From Clostridia bacterium (GTDB lineage Bacteria; Bacillota; Clostridia; Christensenellales; Borkfalkiaceae), in assembly GCA_900766495.1 (NCBI GenBank), contig CAAFVM010000012.1, forward strand, positions 13,838 through 77,837: a stretch of 64,000 bases of DNA, in the 5' to 3' direction. Made by a program: the position numbers and the translations under genes. The notes under the pieces were generated by a model. The model did not search any database. It saw only the letters and a program-made list of their open reading frames with translations, and was not told the origin of the DNA. Within the stretch, counting starts at the first letter, position 1; each line of letters starts with the position of its first letter. Below, piece by piece: positions 44,208-53,771 of the stretch.

Positions 44208-44317
44208 CCGCGGAAACGTAAAAGTTATAAAAGAGCAAAAAGCATTAAATAAGCCGCAGTTTACCTTAATTTTACCTTTTTTGCGGGTTTTATGGGGGCG
44301 CGGCGCCGCCCAAACGC

Positions 44318-44346
44318 TTGCAAAAATTTTCGCTATGGTATATAAT
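44318..44346 (+). promoter_or_regulatory. Promoter of lon
   Basis: -35 TTGCAA (44318-44323), 17-nt spacer, -10 TATAAT (44341-44346). A GC-rich inverted stretch (GGGCGCGGCGCCGCCC-like) lies just upstream at about 44294-44311. No CIRCE-like repeat is visible. Confidence 0.7.
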
Positions 44347-44492
44347 GTTATACTAATAAAACGTAAAACAGCAGCGCCCTACGCATATTAAAAGGCGTAA
44401 AAAATAAACCGAAAGTCGCTTTGCCAAAAAATTGCGAAGAAAAATGCGCGGGCTGTAATGGTAAACACAATAACTTTTTAACGGTAAAATAT

Positions 44493-46892
44493 ATGGACGA
44501 AATCAAAAAACAGGAAAACGCAATCGACGCACCCGCATCTCTGGGCGACGAGAACGCTATAGTTGCCGACCTCGCGGGCGAAAATTCGGGCATTCCGATG
44601 ATTGCGATGAAAGGAAAGGTAATATTTCCAAACGTTTACACCACGTTCGACGTAGGCAGGGCGAAATCGCTTGCCGCGCTTAATTTTGCGGCGGTGAACG
44701 GGCTTAACGTGTTCGTGTGCGCGCAGAAAGAATCTGCTAACGACAATCCGTCGCCCGAGGATATTTATTCGGTTGGCGTGGTTTGCAACGTAAAGCGCTC
44801 GATAAACATCGTGGGCGACAACGTACGCGTGCATATCGAGGGGCTTTACCGCGCGAAAATAACCGAATACGTGCAGACCGAGGACTTTTTCATAGTCCGC
44901 GTGCAAAAAACTCTGCCGATTTACGAAGAGGGTGCCGAGCTTGACGCTTTGGTAACGCTTGCGAAAAACAAATATAAAGAATTTACTTTGGGCGAAAAGA
45001 ACGCCTCGCCCGAAATCGCGAATAATATTCTGGCTCTTTCCGACCCGGACGTGTTCGTGAACGCGGCTACGTTCAACAGCTCTCTTAAAGAAAAAGAAAA
45101 GCAGAAAATTCTTGAAATCACGTCGGTTTCCGCAAGGACTGAAGCTCTTGCTACGGCTCTTTCCGCCGCAGCCGAAATTGCCGCGGTAGAAAAGAAAGTT
45201 GCCGACCGCGTGCGCAAAAGCGTTGAAAAAGGGCAGAAAGAATTTTATCTGCGCGAACAGCTAAAAGCCATTCATCAGGAACTCGGCGACGACGAGGGCG
45301 AAATAATAGAACTTGAAAACGCGATAAAAGCAAAGGGTATGCCTTTGGAAAGCGAAAACAAGGTGCTTAAAGAACTTTCGCGCATGTCGAAAATGAGTTC
45401 TTCTTCGCCCGATTACACGGTTTTACGCACTTACGTCGACTGGATTTTAGATTTGCCTTTTAAAGAAGAAACCCGCGATACCGACGATTTGAACGTCGCT
45501 CGCGAGATACTCGATAAAGACCATTTCGGACTTGATAAGGTAAAAAAACGCATAGTGGAATACCTTGCGGTGTTGTCGCTCACGCACAAAACGGGCGGCT
45601 CTATACTCTGCCTCGTAGGTCCTCCGGGCGTTGGTAAAACCTCGATTGCGGCTTCGGTCGCGCGGGCGCTCGGAAGAAAGTTCGTAAGAATGAGCCTTGG
45701 CGGCGTTAAAGACGAAGCCGAAATTCGCGGGCACAGAAAAACCTATATAGGCGCTATGCCCGGGCGCATTATTTACGGAATTAAGCAGGCTGGCACTATT
45801 AACCCTGTATTTTTGCTTGACGAAATAGATAAAATTTCTTCGGATTTGCGCGGCGATCCGTCGAGCGCGCTTTTAGAAGTTTTAGACCCCGAGCAGAACT
45901 CCTCTTTCCGCGACAGATATCTGGAAATTCCGTACGACTTGTCGAAAGTGCTGTTCATTACCACGGCGAACACGCTCGATACCATTCCCGCGCCTCTTCT
46001 CGACCGTATGGAGGTTATAGAGATAAACGGCTATACCGAGGAAGAAAAAATCGAGATTGCCAAGCGCTATCTCGTTCCCGCGAAAATTAAAGAAAACGGG
46101 CTTGAAAATTTTAACGTAAAATTCACCGAAAGCGGTGTTAAAGCGCTTATAGAGGGTTTTACGCGCGAAGCGGGCGTCAGAAATCTTGAACGCGAGATAG
46201 GCGGAATCTGCCGCAAAATCGCTTGCGAAGCCGCAGTTCTTCCCGAAAACAAAGTTAAAGAAAAACAATTTTTAGTAAACGCGAAAGCGGTTGAAAAATA
46301 TTCGGGTGCGCCGAGATTCTTGCCCGACGACGAAAAATTTACCGACGAAGTGGGTTCGGCTACGGGTCTTGCCTGGACGGCTGTTGGCGGCACTACGCTT
46401 ACAATCGAGGTGAGCTTGATGCAAGGCAAGGGCGAAATTCTGCTTACCGGTAAACTCGGCGACGTTATGAAAGAAAGCGCGCGCGCGGCAATAACCTATA
46501 TCCACGCGAACGCCGCAAAATACGGCATTGACGAAACGCTTTTCGAAAAACGCGACATTCACGTTCACGTTCCCGAGGGGGCTACTCCGAAAGACGGACC
46601 AAGCGCGGGCATAACCATGGCTACGGCGTTATTCTCGGCTTTTACGGGCAGAAAAGTAAACAAAAAAGTAGCAATGACAGGCGAAATTACCTTGCGCGGC
46701 AAAGTTCTGCCTATCGGCGGACTTAAAGAAAAGGCTCTTGCCGCTTACCGCGTGGGTATAAAAACCGTAATAATCCCCAAAGCCAACGTAAAAGATCTTG
46801 AAGAAATTCCCGCGGCTGTTCGCTCGAAAATGACGTTTATGCCCGTAGAGGACGTTTCCGAGGTGTTCGACGTAGCCGTTTGCAAAGACTGA
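44493..46892 (+). CDS. lon: ATP-dependent protease Lon
   Basis: 799 residues from ATG 44493. N-terminal substrate-binding domain ([14 protein letters not shown]), AAA+ module with Walker [10 protein letters not shown] and Walker [11 protein letters not shown], and the C-terminal serine protease with catalytic Ser in [13 protein letters not shown] and Lys in [10 protein letters not shown]. Degrades misfolded and regulatory proteins. An alternative in-frame TTG at 44421 would add 24 residues including CEEKCAGC; its RBS is not better. engB follows 15 nt after the stop, a common pair. Confidence 0.95.
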   Translation: MDEIKKQENAIDAPASLGDENAIVADLAGENSGIPMIAMKGKVIFPNVYTTFDVGRAKSLAALNFAAVNGLNVFVCAQKESANDNPSPEDIYSVGVVCNVKRSINIVGDNVRVHIEGLYRAKITEYVQTEDFFIVRVQKTLPIYEEGAELDALVTLAKNKYKEFTLGEKNASPEIANNILALSDPDVFVNAATFNSSLKEKEKQKILEITSVSARTEALATALSAAAEIAAVEKKVADRVRKSVEKGQKEFYLREQLKAIHQELGDDEGEIIELENAIKAKGMPLESENKVLKELSRMSKMSSSSPDYTVLRTYVDWILDLPFKEETRDTDDLNVAREILDKDHFGLDKVKKRIVEYLAVLSLTHKTGGSILCLVGPPGVGKTSIAASVARALGRKFVRMSLGGVKDEAEIRGHRKTYIGAMPGRIIYGIKQAGTINPVFLLDEIDKISSDLRGDPSSALLEVLDPEQNSSFRDRYLEIPYDLSKVLFITTANTLDTIPAPLLDRMEVIEINGYTEEEKIEIAKRYLVPAKIKENGLENFNVKFTESGVKALIEGFTREAGVRNLEREIGGICRKIACEAAVLPENKVKEKQFLVNAKAVEKYSGAPRFLPDDEKFTDEVGSATGLAWTAVGGTTLTIEVSLMQGKGEILLTGKLGDVMKESARAAITYIHANAAKYGIDETLFEKRDIHVHVPEGATPKDGPSAGITMATALFSAFTGRKVNKKVAMTGEITLRGKVLPIGGLKEKALAAYRVGIKTVIIPKANVKDLEEIPAAVRSKMTFMPVEDVSEVFDVAVCKD

Positions 46893-46907
46893 CGACTTGA
46901 ATTTATT

Positions 46908-47567
46908 ATGAAAATAACCAACACCGAATTTTTAAAATCGGCTGCAAGCGAAAGCGGGTTTATGACTTTCGATAAACCCGTAATAGCCGTTTGCGGGCGA
47001 AGCAACGTGGGTAAAAGCTCGTTTATAAATATGCTTGCGAACCGCAGAAAACTCGCTAAAACTTCGCGCGAGCCGGGGCGGACGAGGCTTGTAAACTATT
47101 TCGATTTCGGCGAGTTCGTGCTTGCCGATTTGCCGGGTTACGGCTTCGCGCAGGTATCAAAAGGCGAAAAACTTAAATGGGCTGCTACAATCGAAAGTTT
47201 TTTTAAAGATAAAAAGTATTTGGACCACGCGCTTTTGCTTGTGGATATACGGCACGACCCGACCGCCGACGACCGCGATTTCGTGAATTATTTAAACCAT
47301 TACGTAATTCCGTTTACCGTGGTTTGCACAAAAGCCGATAAACTTGCCAAAACTCGCATAAAACCCGCCGCAAAAGCCGTTGCCGACAGTCTTTGTTTAG
47401 GTACGGGCAACGTTTATCCCGTATCCAACGAAACCGGGTACGGAAAGGACGAGTTTTTACTGCGGCTCGATTCGGTTATTGCCGCTTATTACTCTTTGAA
47501 AAGCGCCGACGAAGCAGACGCGTGCGACGAAATCGGCGGTGAAACCGAAACTATCGACGGCGAATAA
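46908..47567 (+). CDS. engB: Ribosome biogenesis GTPase EngB (YsxC)
   Basis: 219 residues. G1 GRSNVGKSSFINML (about 28-41), switch I around KTSREPGRTRLVNYF, G3 DLPGYGFA (about 72-79), G4 CTKADKLAKT (about 143). Required for 50S assembly. An acidic tail of about 15 residues extends the end. Cotranscribed with lon. Confidence 0.95.
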   Translation: MKITNTEFLKSAASESGFMTFDKPVIAVCGRSNVGKSSFINMLANRRKLAKTSREPGRTRLVNYFDFGEFVLADLPGYGFAQVSKGEKLKWAATIESFFKDKKYLDHALLLVDIRHDPTADDRDFVNYLNHYVIPFTVVCTKADKLAKTRIKPAAKAVADSLCLGTGNVYPVSNETGYGKDEFLLRLDSVIAAYYSLKSADEADACDEIGGETETIDGE

Positions 47568-47621
47568 AGAAAGAGCCGAATAAAACCGAAGAAAAAAACA
47601 AATAAAATAAAAAGGGAAAAA

Positions 47622-47662
47622 TAAAAAGGGAAAAGCTTTGTTTGCTTCTCCCTTTTTTTATG
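47622..47662 (+). terminator. Terminator after engB
   Basis: AAAAAGGGAAAAGC pairs with GCTTCTCCCTTTTTT (one mismatch) around a TTTGTTT loop. Confidence 0.75.
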
Positions 47663-47678
47663 GGAAATACAGCGGGCG

Positions 47679-47873
47679 TCAGCCTTGCTGCTCGGTTTCC
47701 TGCTTTTCGCCGCCTTTGTTTTCTTCGTTTCTCTCGTTGTTCCATTTATCGAGGGCGTTCATAATTTGTTCCTGACCGTCCTTAACCGTTTTGCGAACTT
47801 TAAACGAATTTGCGGCTAATATGGCGCCGCCAAGCATACCGGCGATTAAGCCAAAACAAAAATCTTTTTCCAT
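47679..47873 (-). CDS. Small membrane protein (64 residues, YtxH-like)
   Basis: One N-terminal membrane helix with GLIAGMLGGAILAANS, then a basic/helical segment (KVRKTVKDGQEQIMNALDKWNNERN) and a polar Glu/Gln tail. The layout resembles small YtxH-type or other membrane-tethered coiled proteins. Start ATG 47873 with AAGGAGG 6 nt upstream, which excludes the longer frame. Function unknown. Confidence 0.6.
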   Translation of the reverse strand: MEKDFCFGLIAGMLGGAILAANSFKVRKTVKDGQEQIMNALDKWNNERNEENKGGEKQETEQQG

Positions 47874-47951
47874 AATTCCTCCTTGCAATCCAAACGCCAT
47901 AAACGCGGCTTGCGCTTAAAGTATGCTTAAAAAACAAGAAATTATACAATG

Positions 47952-47975
47952 AAAAACGCCCGTTTTCGGGGCGTT
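47952..47975 (-). terminator. Terminator of the 48.0-49.5 kb minus-strand genes
   Basis: AACGCCC / GGGCGTT stem with 7-nt loop; reads into T-rich sequence on the minus strand. Confidence 0.65.
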
Positions 47976-48036
47976 CAAGTAGTTATTGCTTTTCGTCGTT
48001 CGGCGTTTTTTAATAAATACGCAAACGGGGTCGCCG

Positions 48037-48618
48037 TTAAATGTTTAACTCGTCAAGAGTTTTTAAAAACGACTGAACGAAATTCTCAATAAAATATTCG
48101 GTTTCGGGCGCGCCGTCGGCTTTAAACTGATTTTCTATGGTTATTTTCGCTTTTTCGAACTCGCCGTTGCCGCGTTTAAGCTCGGAAAGGCATTTTACGT
48201 ATGCGCACAAACGGTCGGCGCGTTTTACCACTTTATACTCTTCGCTTTTTTCGTCGTGCAGAACGAAATCGTCGAATTCGCCTTGAAGTTCGGCGGGTAA
48301 AGAATTTAAAATTTTATCGCATGCGGCGCGTTCTATGTTTTTATAAGCCGACGAAATGTCTCCGTTGTAATATTTTACGGGAGTGGGTAAATCGCCGGTA
48401 AGGGTTTCGCCGGTTTCGTGATAAAGCGCGTATAAAACCACCTTTTCAACGTTTACGTTGCCGCCGTAAAGCTTGTTTTTTATGCAGGCGAGGGCGTGCG
48501 CCACAAACGCGGTTTCTGCGGTGTGTTCCAGAACGTTCTCGTTTTCGGCGCAGTACATAAGGCTCCAACGCTTTATGTTTTTCATTCTGAATAAAAAAGC
48601 GAAAAAATCGTATGACAT
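48037..48618 (-). CDS. YfbR-like HD-domain 5'-deoxynucleotidase
   Basis: 193 residues. HD motif arrangement of the YfbR family: FRMKNIKRWSLMY, NVLEHTAETAFVAH (first His), ALYHETGETLTGDLPTPVKY and the later Asp in VKRADRLCAYVK. The second motif has His-Glu (YHE) where HD is usual in the group. Family members dephosphorylate dNMPs. The gene lies 24 nt downstream of the carbamoyltransferase homologue on the same strand, so they may be cotranscribed. Confidence 0.8.
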   Translation of the reverse strand: MSYDFFAFLFRMKNIKRWSLMYCAENENVLEHTAETAFVAHALACIKNKLYGGNVNVEKVVLYALYHETGETLTGDLPTPVKYYNGDISSAYKNIERAACDKILNSLPAELQGEFDDFVLHDEKSEEYKVVKRADRLCAYVKCLSELKRGNGEFEKAKITIENQFKADGAPETEYFIENFVQSFLKTLDELNI

Positions 48619-48642
48619 ATGCGTTTTTCCTTTGTGAAAATA

Positions 48643-49548
48643 TTATTTGCCTATTATAAGCGATTCTACGGCTTCGAGGACGGGCAACAGATTCGCAGAC
48701 TGTTCGTTAATTAAGCAATTGGGGCTGTCGAGCAGGGTTTCGGCAATTTCGCAGTCGCGGCGGACGGGCAGGGAATGCAGAATTACGGCGTTGTTTTTGG
48801 CGTAGCGGAGCGAGCGCTCGTCTATTTCGAAACTCAAATCGAAATCGTGGCTCATAATGTAAATAACGTCGGCTCCGGCAAGCCCGTCTTCCAAATCGTT
48901 AAAAATTTCCACGTCGCAGAACTGGCGGCAATAGTCGGCTGCATTTGCGGGCGGTTCGGCGTATTCGGGGCAAACCACGTTTACGTCCATTCCGCACTTC
49001 GCCGCGCCGTATAAAAGCGAGCAATCGGCTTCGCGCAAATCGCCTATAACCGCAATTTTTAAATCATGCAATTTTTCTTTGCGTTGCCAGATGGTAAGCA
49101 GACTCGCGAGTGTCTGGCAGGGGCTGGTTCGGCTGTTCGCGTTTATAATTGGCAGGGTGGAGTAATTGTCCATAATTTCCGCGTCGCGCGAAACCGAGGT
49201 GTCTACCACGAACCCCGCCACGCCGTAACCTTTAATGGCGTTAACCGCGTCGCGGTCTTTAAGGTAGTCTTCCAAAGAGCTTCCCGAAAGCGGAAGAACC
49301 ATAGCGTTGCCGCCGACGTTTTGCGTTGCAATCTGAAAGGCTATGCGAGTGCGGAAAAACGAATGTTTGGTTACGAGCGCCACGTATTTTCCGCGCAGAA
49401 CGTCACATTTTTCGCCCGCGGTGCGCTTTCTTGCGAAATCGCGCGAGGCGTGCAAAAGCTCGAAAAGGTCTTCGGTCGAAGTTTTTTCAAGCGACAAAAG
49501 ATTGTTGCATTCGGTTTTATTTTTAGGCACGTATCCGTTTACGTTCAT
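48643..49548 (-). CDS. Divergent aspartate/ornithine carbamoyltransferase family protein
   Basis: 301 residues with the two-domain carbamoyltransferase fold. Overall blocks are clear: SFFRTRIAFQIA where the family has STRTR; SPCQTLASLLTIW where it has HP(T/C)Q; ADVIYIMSHDF; and HSLPVRRDCEIAETLLDSP where ATCase has HPLPR and OTCase HCLP. The lost residues (Ser/Thr of the phosphate loop, the His of HPxQ) bind carbamoyl phosphate in known members. It is therefore unlikely to be an ordinary argF or pyrB product. Alternatives are a carbamoyltransferase for another acceptor, or a regulatory homologue. No arginine or pyrimidine genes are nearby. Confidence 0.72.
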   Translation of the reverse strand: MNVNGYVPKNKTECNNLLSLEKTSTEDLFELLHASRDFARKRTAGEKCDVLRGKYVALVTKHSFFRTRIAFQIATQNVGGNAMVLPLSGSSLEDYLKDRDAVNAIKGYGVAGFVVDTSVSRDAEIMDNYSTLPIINANSRTSPCQTLASLLTIWQRKEKLHDLKIAVIGDLREADCSLLYGAAKCGMDVNVVCPEYAEPPANAADYCRQFCDVEIFNDLEDGLAGADVIYIMSHDFDLSFEIDERSLRYAKNNAVILHSLPVRRDCEIAETLLDSPNCLINEQSANLLPVLEAVESLIIGK

Positions 49549-49739
49549 TGTTTCCGCCTTTTTGCCCGCGCGGTCTTTTTATTGCTCGCGGACTGTTTTT
49601 TATTTATATTGTTATTATAGCAGAAAATGAGCATAGTTACAATCGTTTTGGTTAAAATATATTAAGAAATTTATTCGCGGGGGTATTTGTCCGTTGTTGT
49701 CGGTTCTTTTTTTTGTCATGTCGGTAAACAAAAAAAATG

Positions 49740-49839
49740 CCCTCGCGGAGGAAAACTTAAACACACGCATAACATTGCCGCGGGAAATTAGAAAGAAGTC
49801 GTTTCAACGAGATTCCTCCGCTTCGCTCGGAATGACAGG
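49740..49839 (+). repeat. Complete composite repeat unit
   Basis: CCTCGCGGAGGAAAACTTAA module, about 40 nt spacer with TTGCCGCGGGAAATTAGAAA, constant CGAGAT, type-1 hairpin and ATGACAGG. The best full copy in the window. Confidence 0.7.
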
Positions 49840-50066
49840 GAATAAAATGCTCGGAATGACACATTCTTTCAACTGCCATGTTGAGCTTGTCGAAACATCT
49901 CGCGGAAGCGTTAATTGAGTAGCGGCACTGCTTAACCCTCGCGGAGCTATACTTAAACGACAAAAAAACACCTCGCAGCGGGGAATTATAAAGAAGAAAA
50001 AAGTTTTGTTAATTATTTTAGTGCAATATGACTAAATAGCAAAGTAAAAATTTAGCACATTGCCTA

Positions 50067-50095
50067 TTGCAATATTTTATGTTTTGTAGTAAAAT
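50067..50095 (+). promoter_or_regulatory. Promoter of the UgpC/MsmK-type ATPase gene
   Basis: -35 TTGCAA (50067-50072), 17-nt spacer, -10 TAAAAT (50090-50095). TTTGGAGGAA before the ATG at 50137 is a strong ribosome-binding site. Confidence 0.65.
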
Positions 50096-50136
50096 ATAAG
50101 CATACTCGACCGAGAGGTCGTTTTGGAGGAATTTGT

Positions 50137-51522
50137 ATGGCAAGTCTTTTACTTAAAGATATATACAAGGTGTATCCGTCCGGCGTAACCGCCGTTACCG
50201 ACTTTACCTTGGATATTCAGGATAAAGAATTTATCGTATTCGTAGGACCTTCCGGTTGCGGTAAGTCCACCACGCTGCGTATGATTGCGGGTCTTGAGGA
50301 AATTTCCGACGGCGAGCTTTATATCGACGGCAAACTTATGAACGACGTTCAACCTAAAGACCGCGATATAGCGATGGTTTTCCAGAACTACGCTCTTTAT
50401 CCGCATATGACCGTTTACGACAATATGGCGTTCGGTCTTAAACTTCGCAAAATGCCCAAAGCCGAAATCGACGCAAGGGTTAAAGAAGCCGCAAGAATTT
50501 TGGGTTTGGAAATTTATTTGCAACGCAAACCTAAAGCGTTGTCCGGCGGTCAGAAACAACGTGTTGCGCTCGGTCGTGCAATCGTTCGTGAGCCTAAAGT
50601 ATTCTTGCTCGACGAACCTTTGTCCAACCTCGACGCTAAACTCCGCGCGCAGATGAGAACCGAGATAACCAAGCTCCACCATCGTCTTGCCACCACTTTC
50701 ATTTACGTTACTCACGACCAGGTTGAAGCTATGACCATGGGTACCCGTATCGTAGTTATGAAAGACGGTTTCATTCAGCAGGTTGACGCGCCCCAGAAAC
50801 TTTACGATTACCCCGCAAACCTTTTCGTTGCAGGCTTTATCGGCACCCCGCAGATGAACTTCTTCGACGCGGTTATTACCGGCACGCCCGACAAGGTTTT
50901 CGTTGAATTCGAAAATAATAAAGTAGCTCTTCCCAAGGCTAAATCCGAAAAGATTATCGACCTTGAAGCTTATCTTAACACCGGCAAACCCGTCGTATTC
51001 GGCGTTCGTCCCGAAGATATGCACGACGAAGCTAATTTCATTGCCAACGCTCCCGAATCTATCGTGAACGTAGTTGTTGACGTTGTTGAAAAACTCGGCG
51101 CGGAAACTCAACTTTACTGCGTATTCGACAAAGGCGTTACCGAAGAAGAGGAACCCGACAAAATCAAGAGCTTGGTTGACAGCCAGAGCCAGATGATTGC
51201 CCGCGTTGACAGCAGAACCACCACCGAAAGAGGTCAGAAGATTCAGCTCGCTATCGACATTATGCACAGCCATCTGTTCGATAAAGAAACCGAACTCACC
51301 ATTTTGGAAGGCGAGGGTACCAAGGCTTACGTTCCCGTTAAGGAACTTGAAAGAAGGGCAAACGCTCCCGCTGAAGAACCCGTAGAAAAGAAGAAAGGCT
51401 TTGCCGCTATAAGCGGCTTGTTCAAGAAAAAGAATAAAGCCGAAAAAGTTGAAGAAAAAACCGAAACCGCCGAAACTACGGAAACTACCGAAAACGGCGA
51501 AGAGGATAAACCCAACGAATAA
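50137..51522 (+). CDS. UgpC/MsmK-type ABC transporter ATPase, stand-alone
   Basis: 461 residues against about 370 for typical members. Walker [12 protein letters not shown] (about 36-46), signature [14 protein letters not shown] (about 135-148), Walker [14 protein letters not shown] (about 155-167), then the TOBE/OB regulatory region. The last 60 or so residues are unusual: a [19 protein letters not shown] patch followed by a Glu/Thr-rich acidic tail. This family powers carbohydrate importers with separate permeases. No permease is adjacent, and the importer at 58.7-62.5 kb has none of its own, so this is its likely ATPase. The coding sequence uses codons typical of highly expressed genes. 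Confidence 0.9.
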   Translation: MASLLLKDIYKVYPSGVTAVTDFTLDIQDKEFIVFVGPSGCGKSTTLRMIAGLEEISDGELYIDGKLMNDVQPKDRDIAMVFQNYALYPHMTVYDNMAFGLKLRKMPKAEIDARVKEAARILGLEIYLQRKPKALSGGQKQRVALGRAIVREPKVFLLDEPLSNLDAKLRAQMRTEITKLHHRLATTFIYVTHDQVEAMTMGTRIVVMKDGFIQQVDAPQKLYDYPANLFVAGFIGTPQMNFFDAVITGTPDKVFVEFENNKVALPKAKSEKIIDLEAYLNTGKPVVFGVRPEDMHDEANFIANAPESIVNVVVDVVEKLGAETQLYCVFDKGVTEEEEPDKIKSLVDSQSQMIARVDSRTTTERGQKIQLAIDIMHSHLFDKETELTILEGEGTKAYVPVKELERRANAPAEEPVEKKKGFAAISGLFKKKNKAEKVEEKTETAETTETTENGEEDKPNE

Positions 51523-51543
51523 TTAAAATTTGCCATATTTTAC

Positions 51544-51574
51544 CGCGGAGCGCATGTCGCTCCGCGTTTTTTTT
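51544..51574 (+). terminator. Terminator of the ATPase gene
   Basis: Perfect 9-bp stem CGCGGAGCG / CGCTCCGCG and a run of eight T. Confidence 0.9.
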
Positions 51575-51612
51575 ATTAAGCAGTCGCCTTATAAAAGTTT
51601 AAAAAATATATA

Positions 51613-51652
51613 AAAAGCCACCTGCAAGAACATAATTTAGCAGGTGGCTTTT
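51613..51652 (-). terminator. Terminator of ung
   Basis: Perfect 13-bp stem AAAAGCCACCTGC / GCAGGTGGCTTTT with a 14-nt loop. Confidence 0.85.
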
Positions 51653-51763
51653 GAGCGTATGAAAAAATTCGAAATATGCGTTAACGGGCTTATAGGTGCG
51701 TTTTTTGTTTAAAAAGCAGATGTTGTTTGTAGAAAAAAATTGTGCCGCGCTAACTTAAAAAAA

Positions 51764-52435
51764 TTAAGCGTTCAAGTCCCAGTTTATGGGCGTTTCGCCG
51801 TTTTTAATCAAAAAGTCGTTGGTTTTAGAAAAGTGTTTGCAACCGAAAAATCCGTTAAACGCGGAAAGCGGGCTGGGGTGAGCGCACTCTAAAATCAAGT
51901 GGTTGCTTCCGCTTATAAGCGATTTTTTTGCGCGCGCGTTGGCACCCCAAAGCAAAAATACCATAGGCTTTTCGCGCTTTGCCAAAATTTTTATAACCTC
52001 GTCGGTGAACTCCTGCCAGCCGCATTTCGAATGCGAGTTAGCCGCGCCCGCGCGCACCGTAAGCGTTGTGTTCAAAAGCAGAACGCCTTGCTTTGCCCAT
52101 TTAGTAAGGCAACCCGAGCGCGGCGGCTCTATGCCCAAATCGCTTTTTAGTTCTTTGTAAATATTAACAAGCGAGGGCGGCGGTTCCACACCGTCTTTTA
52201 CCGAAAAACAAAGTCCGTGCGCCTGCCCCTCGCCGTGGTAAGGGTCTTGCCCTAAAATTACGGCTTTAACTTCGGAATAGGGCGTGTATTTAAACGCGTT
52301 GAAAATATCTGCCATTGGCGGATAAATTATGCGCGTGGAATATTCTTTTTTTAAAAATTCGCGGATTGATAAGTAAAGTTCGCTTTGAAAAAGATCTTTT
52401 AAAACGTCATCCCAGTCGTTTCCTATGTGTACCAT
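51764..52435 (-). CDS. ung: Uracil-DNA glycosylase
   Basis: 223 residues, family 1. Water-activating motif GQDPYHGEGQAHGLCFSV (about 62-79), the LLLNTTLTVRAG strand, uracil-binding region, and the minor-groove loop HPSPLSAFNGFFGC (about 187-200). Excises uracil from DNA. Start ATG 52435; monocistronic with terminator. Confidence 0.95.
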   Translation of the reverse strand: MVHIGNDWDDVLKDLFQSELYLSIREFLKKEYSTRIIYPPMADIFNAFKYTPYSEVKAVILGQDPYHGEGQAHGLCFSVKDGVEPPPSLVNIYKELKSDLGIEPPRSGCLTKWAKQGVLLLNTTLTVRAGAANSHSKCGWQEFTDEVIKILAKREKPMVFLLWGANARAKKSLISGSNHLILECAHPSPLSAFNGFFGCKHFSKTNDFLIKNGETPINWDLNA

Positions 52436-52492
52436 AAAATAACCTCATCGTTAAAAGGTATAAAAATTAAAATTAAAGTAAAAATTTTATAT

Positions 52493-52642
52493 ATGAAAAA
52501 AAGTGTTTTTAATAAAAAAAGTTTAAAAAATTATAAGTTTACGTCTATGGAAAAACTATCGTTTGCAAGCCCGAAAGAAAGCCGCAAAATATTGCCCGGC
52601 ATTGTAAAAAAAGCTCTTAATAACGAAAGTTACGAAGAATAA
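52493..52642 (+). CDS. Possible small basic protein (49 residues)
   Basis: An open frame from ATG 52493 with a Lys/Ser/Asn-rich sequence ending PGIVKKALNNESYEE. No clear ribosome-binding site; the only support is length and composition. It may not be a gene. Confidence 0.25.
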   Translation: MKKSVFNKKSLKNYKFTSMEKLSFASPKESRKILPGIVKKALNNESYEE

Positions 52643-52707
52643 CTTTTAACGGTTGCAAATCGTTTTTGCTTGTGGCGGTAGAAACAAAACCGTCGGCTTG
52701 AAAAAAC

Positions 52708-53568
52708 TTAAAAATCCCATTGGGGAATAAACTTTTCGCCGGATGAATCGAGTTGTTGAATAAAGCAGTTTTCAACGCCGGAGGAAAACAATTTATCAAC
52801 CGCGCGGTTATATTCGCGTTTGGTAACCGGGCGTTTAAGTTCGGGGTAGTTTTCAATATCTCCGAACGGGGTGTATTGAGCCATAAGCGAAAAATAGGCT
52901 CCTCCGCTCGCGTTTTGTGCGAACCATTCGATTATTTTTTCGGTTTCGTTAAGGTTTAGCGGCAGCAAAAGGTGGCGCAAGCAAACCCCGCTTCGCATAA
53001 GTCCGTCTTCGACGACGGTTTTTCGGCTTTGCATCATTTTTATGATTGCGGCGCTTGCTTTTTCGAAATAATCGGGGATTTTCGCATATCTTTCGGACGC
53101 GAAAGATGAATAATATTTTAAGTCGGGCAGAAAAATATCGGCGAATTTAAGAGGAATTTCAAGTCCCGAAAGGCTTTCGTATCCCGACGTATTGTAAACT
53201 ATAGGCACGTTGGGGCGGTAAATTTTTACGGCTTCGTAAATTTTATCGGCAAAGTGCGTGGGGCTTACAAGGTTTATATTGTGCGCTCCTGCGTTTTCAA
53301 GCTCTTTAAAAATAGCGGCAAGGTCGGCGGGCGTAATTGTTTTTCCGCGTTCCGAGCGTGAAAGTTCGAAATTCTGGCAGAAAACGCATTTCAGACCGCA
53401 ACCCGAAAAAAATACCGTGCCGCTTCCGTTTTTGCCGCTGATAAACGGCTCTTCGTAAGGGTGCAGGTAATATTTCGCTATGCGCATTTCGGCTTTTTCG
53501 CCGCATTTTCCAACGGCAATTTCACGATTAACCCCGCAATCGTTGGGGCAAAGATGACAATATGACAT
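52708..53568 (-). CDS. PflX-like radical SAM protein
   Basis: 286 residues. N-terminal CHLCPNDCGVNR...GKCG supplies four cysteines of the kind seen in PflX-type proteins, followed by the radical SAM cluster motif SGCGLKCVFCQNFELS (CxxxCxxC, near 55-70) and the TIM-barrel strand LVSPTHFAD. It is homologous to pyruvate-formate-lyase-activating enzymes, but no glycyl-radical enzyme is next to it, so the target is unknown. ATG 53568 is used; a GTG two codons upstream is possible; neither has a good ribosome-binding site. Confidence 0.82.
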   Translation of the reverse strand: MSYCHLCPNDCGVNREIAVGKCGEKAEMRIAKYYLHPYEEPFISGKNGSGTVFFSGCGLKCVFCQNFELSRSERGKTITPADLAAIFKELENAGAHNINLVSPTHFADKIYEAVKIYRPNVPIVYNTSGYESLSGLEIPLKFADIFLPDLKYYSSFASERYAKIPDYFEKASAAIIKMMQSRKTVVEDGLMRSGVCLRHLLLPLNLNETEKIIEWFAQNASGGAYFSLMAQYTPFGDIENYPELKRPVTKREYNRAVDKLFSSGVENCFIQQLDSSGEKFIPQWDF

Positions 53569-53689
53569 AAGCACATTTTAGCATTTTTCGCGTTTTATTA
53601 CAATCGTTTTTGCCCTTGCCGCGAAAAAGCGCGCAAATAACTTTCTTGTGTTTTAAAAATTAACTTGTAAATTAGCGTATGCAATTAAC

Positions 53690-53718
53690 TTGACTATAAC
53701 GGTTTAAAAGTATATAAT
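53690..53718 (+). promoter_or_regulatory. Promoter of metK
   Basis: -35 TTGACT (53690-53695), 17-nt spacer, -10 TATAAT (53713-53718). The leader is only about 47 nt. Confidence 0.75.
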
Positions 53719-53771
53719 ATGGCTATCGAACGGAAATCGACCACAAATACGAACGTTCAAAGGAAACTATA

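Larger units (their letters stand above)
49621..50136. repeat. 516-bp intergenic region with dispersed repeats and promoter
   Basis: No gene. One nearly complete composite repeat at 49740-49839 (distal module, spacer, type-1 hairpin), a second end fragment at about 49851-49862, an inverted type-2 hairpin at 49875-49909 and another distal module at 49936-49960. The promoter of the ATPase gene is at 50067-50095. Confidence 0.7.

Noticed and set aside
50149..51273. 374-codon open frame on the minus strand
   Set aside because: Opposite the ABC ATPase with Walker motifs and a strong ribosome-binding site.
53719..53771. SAM riboswitch before metK
   Set aside because: The leader after the promoter is about 47 nt, too short for any SAM riboswitch class commonly found there.
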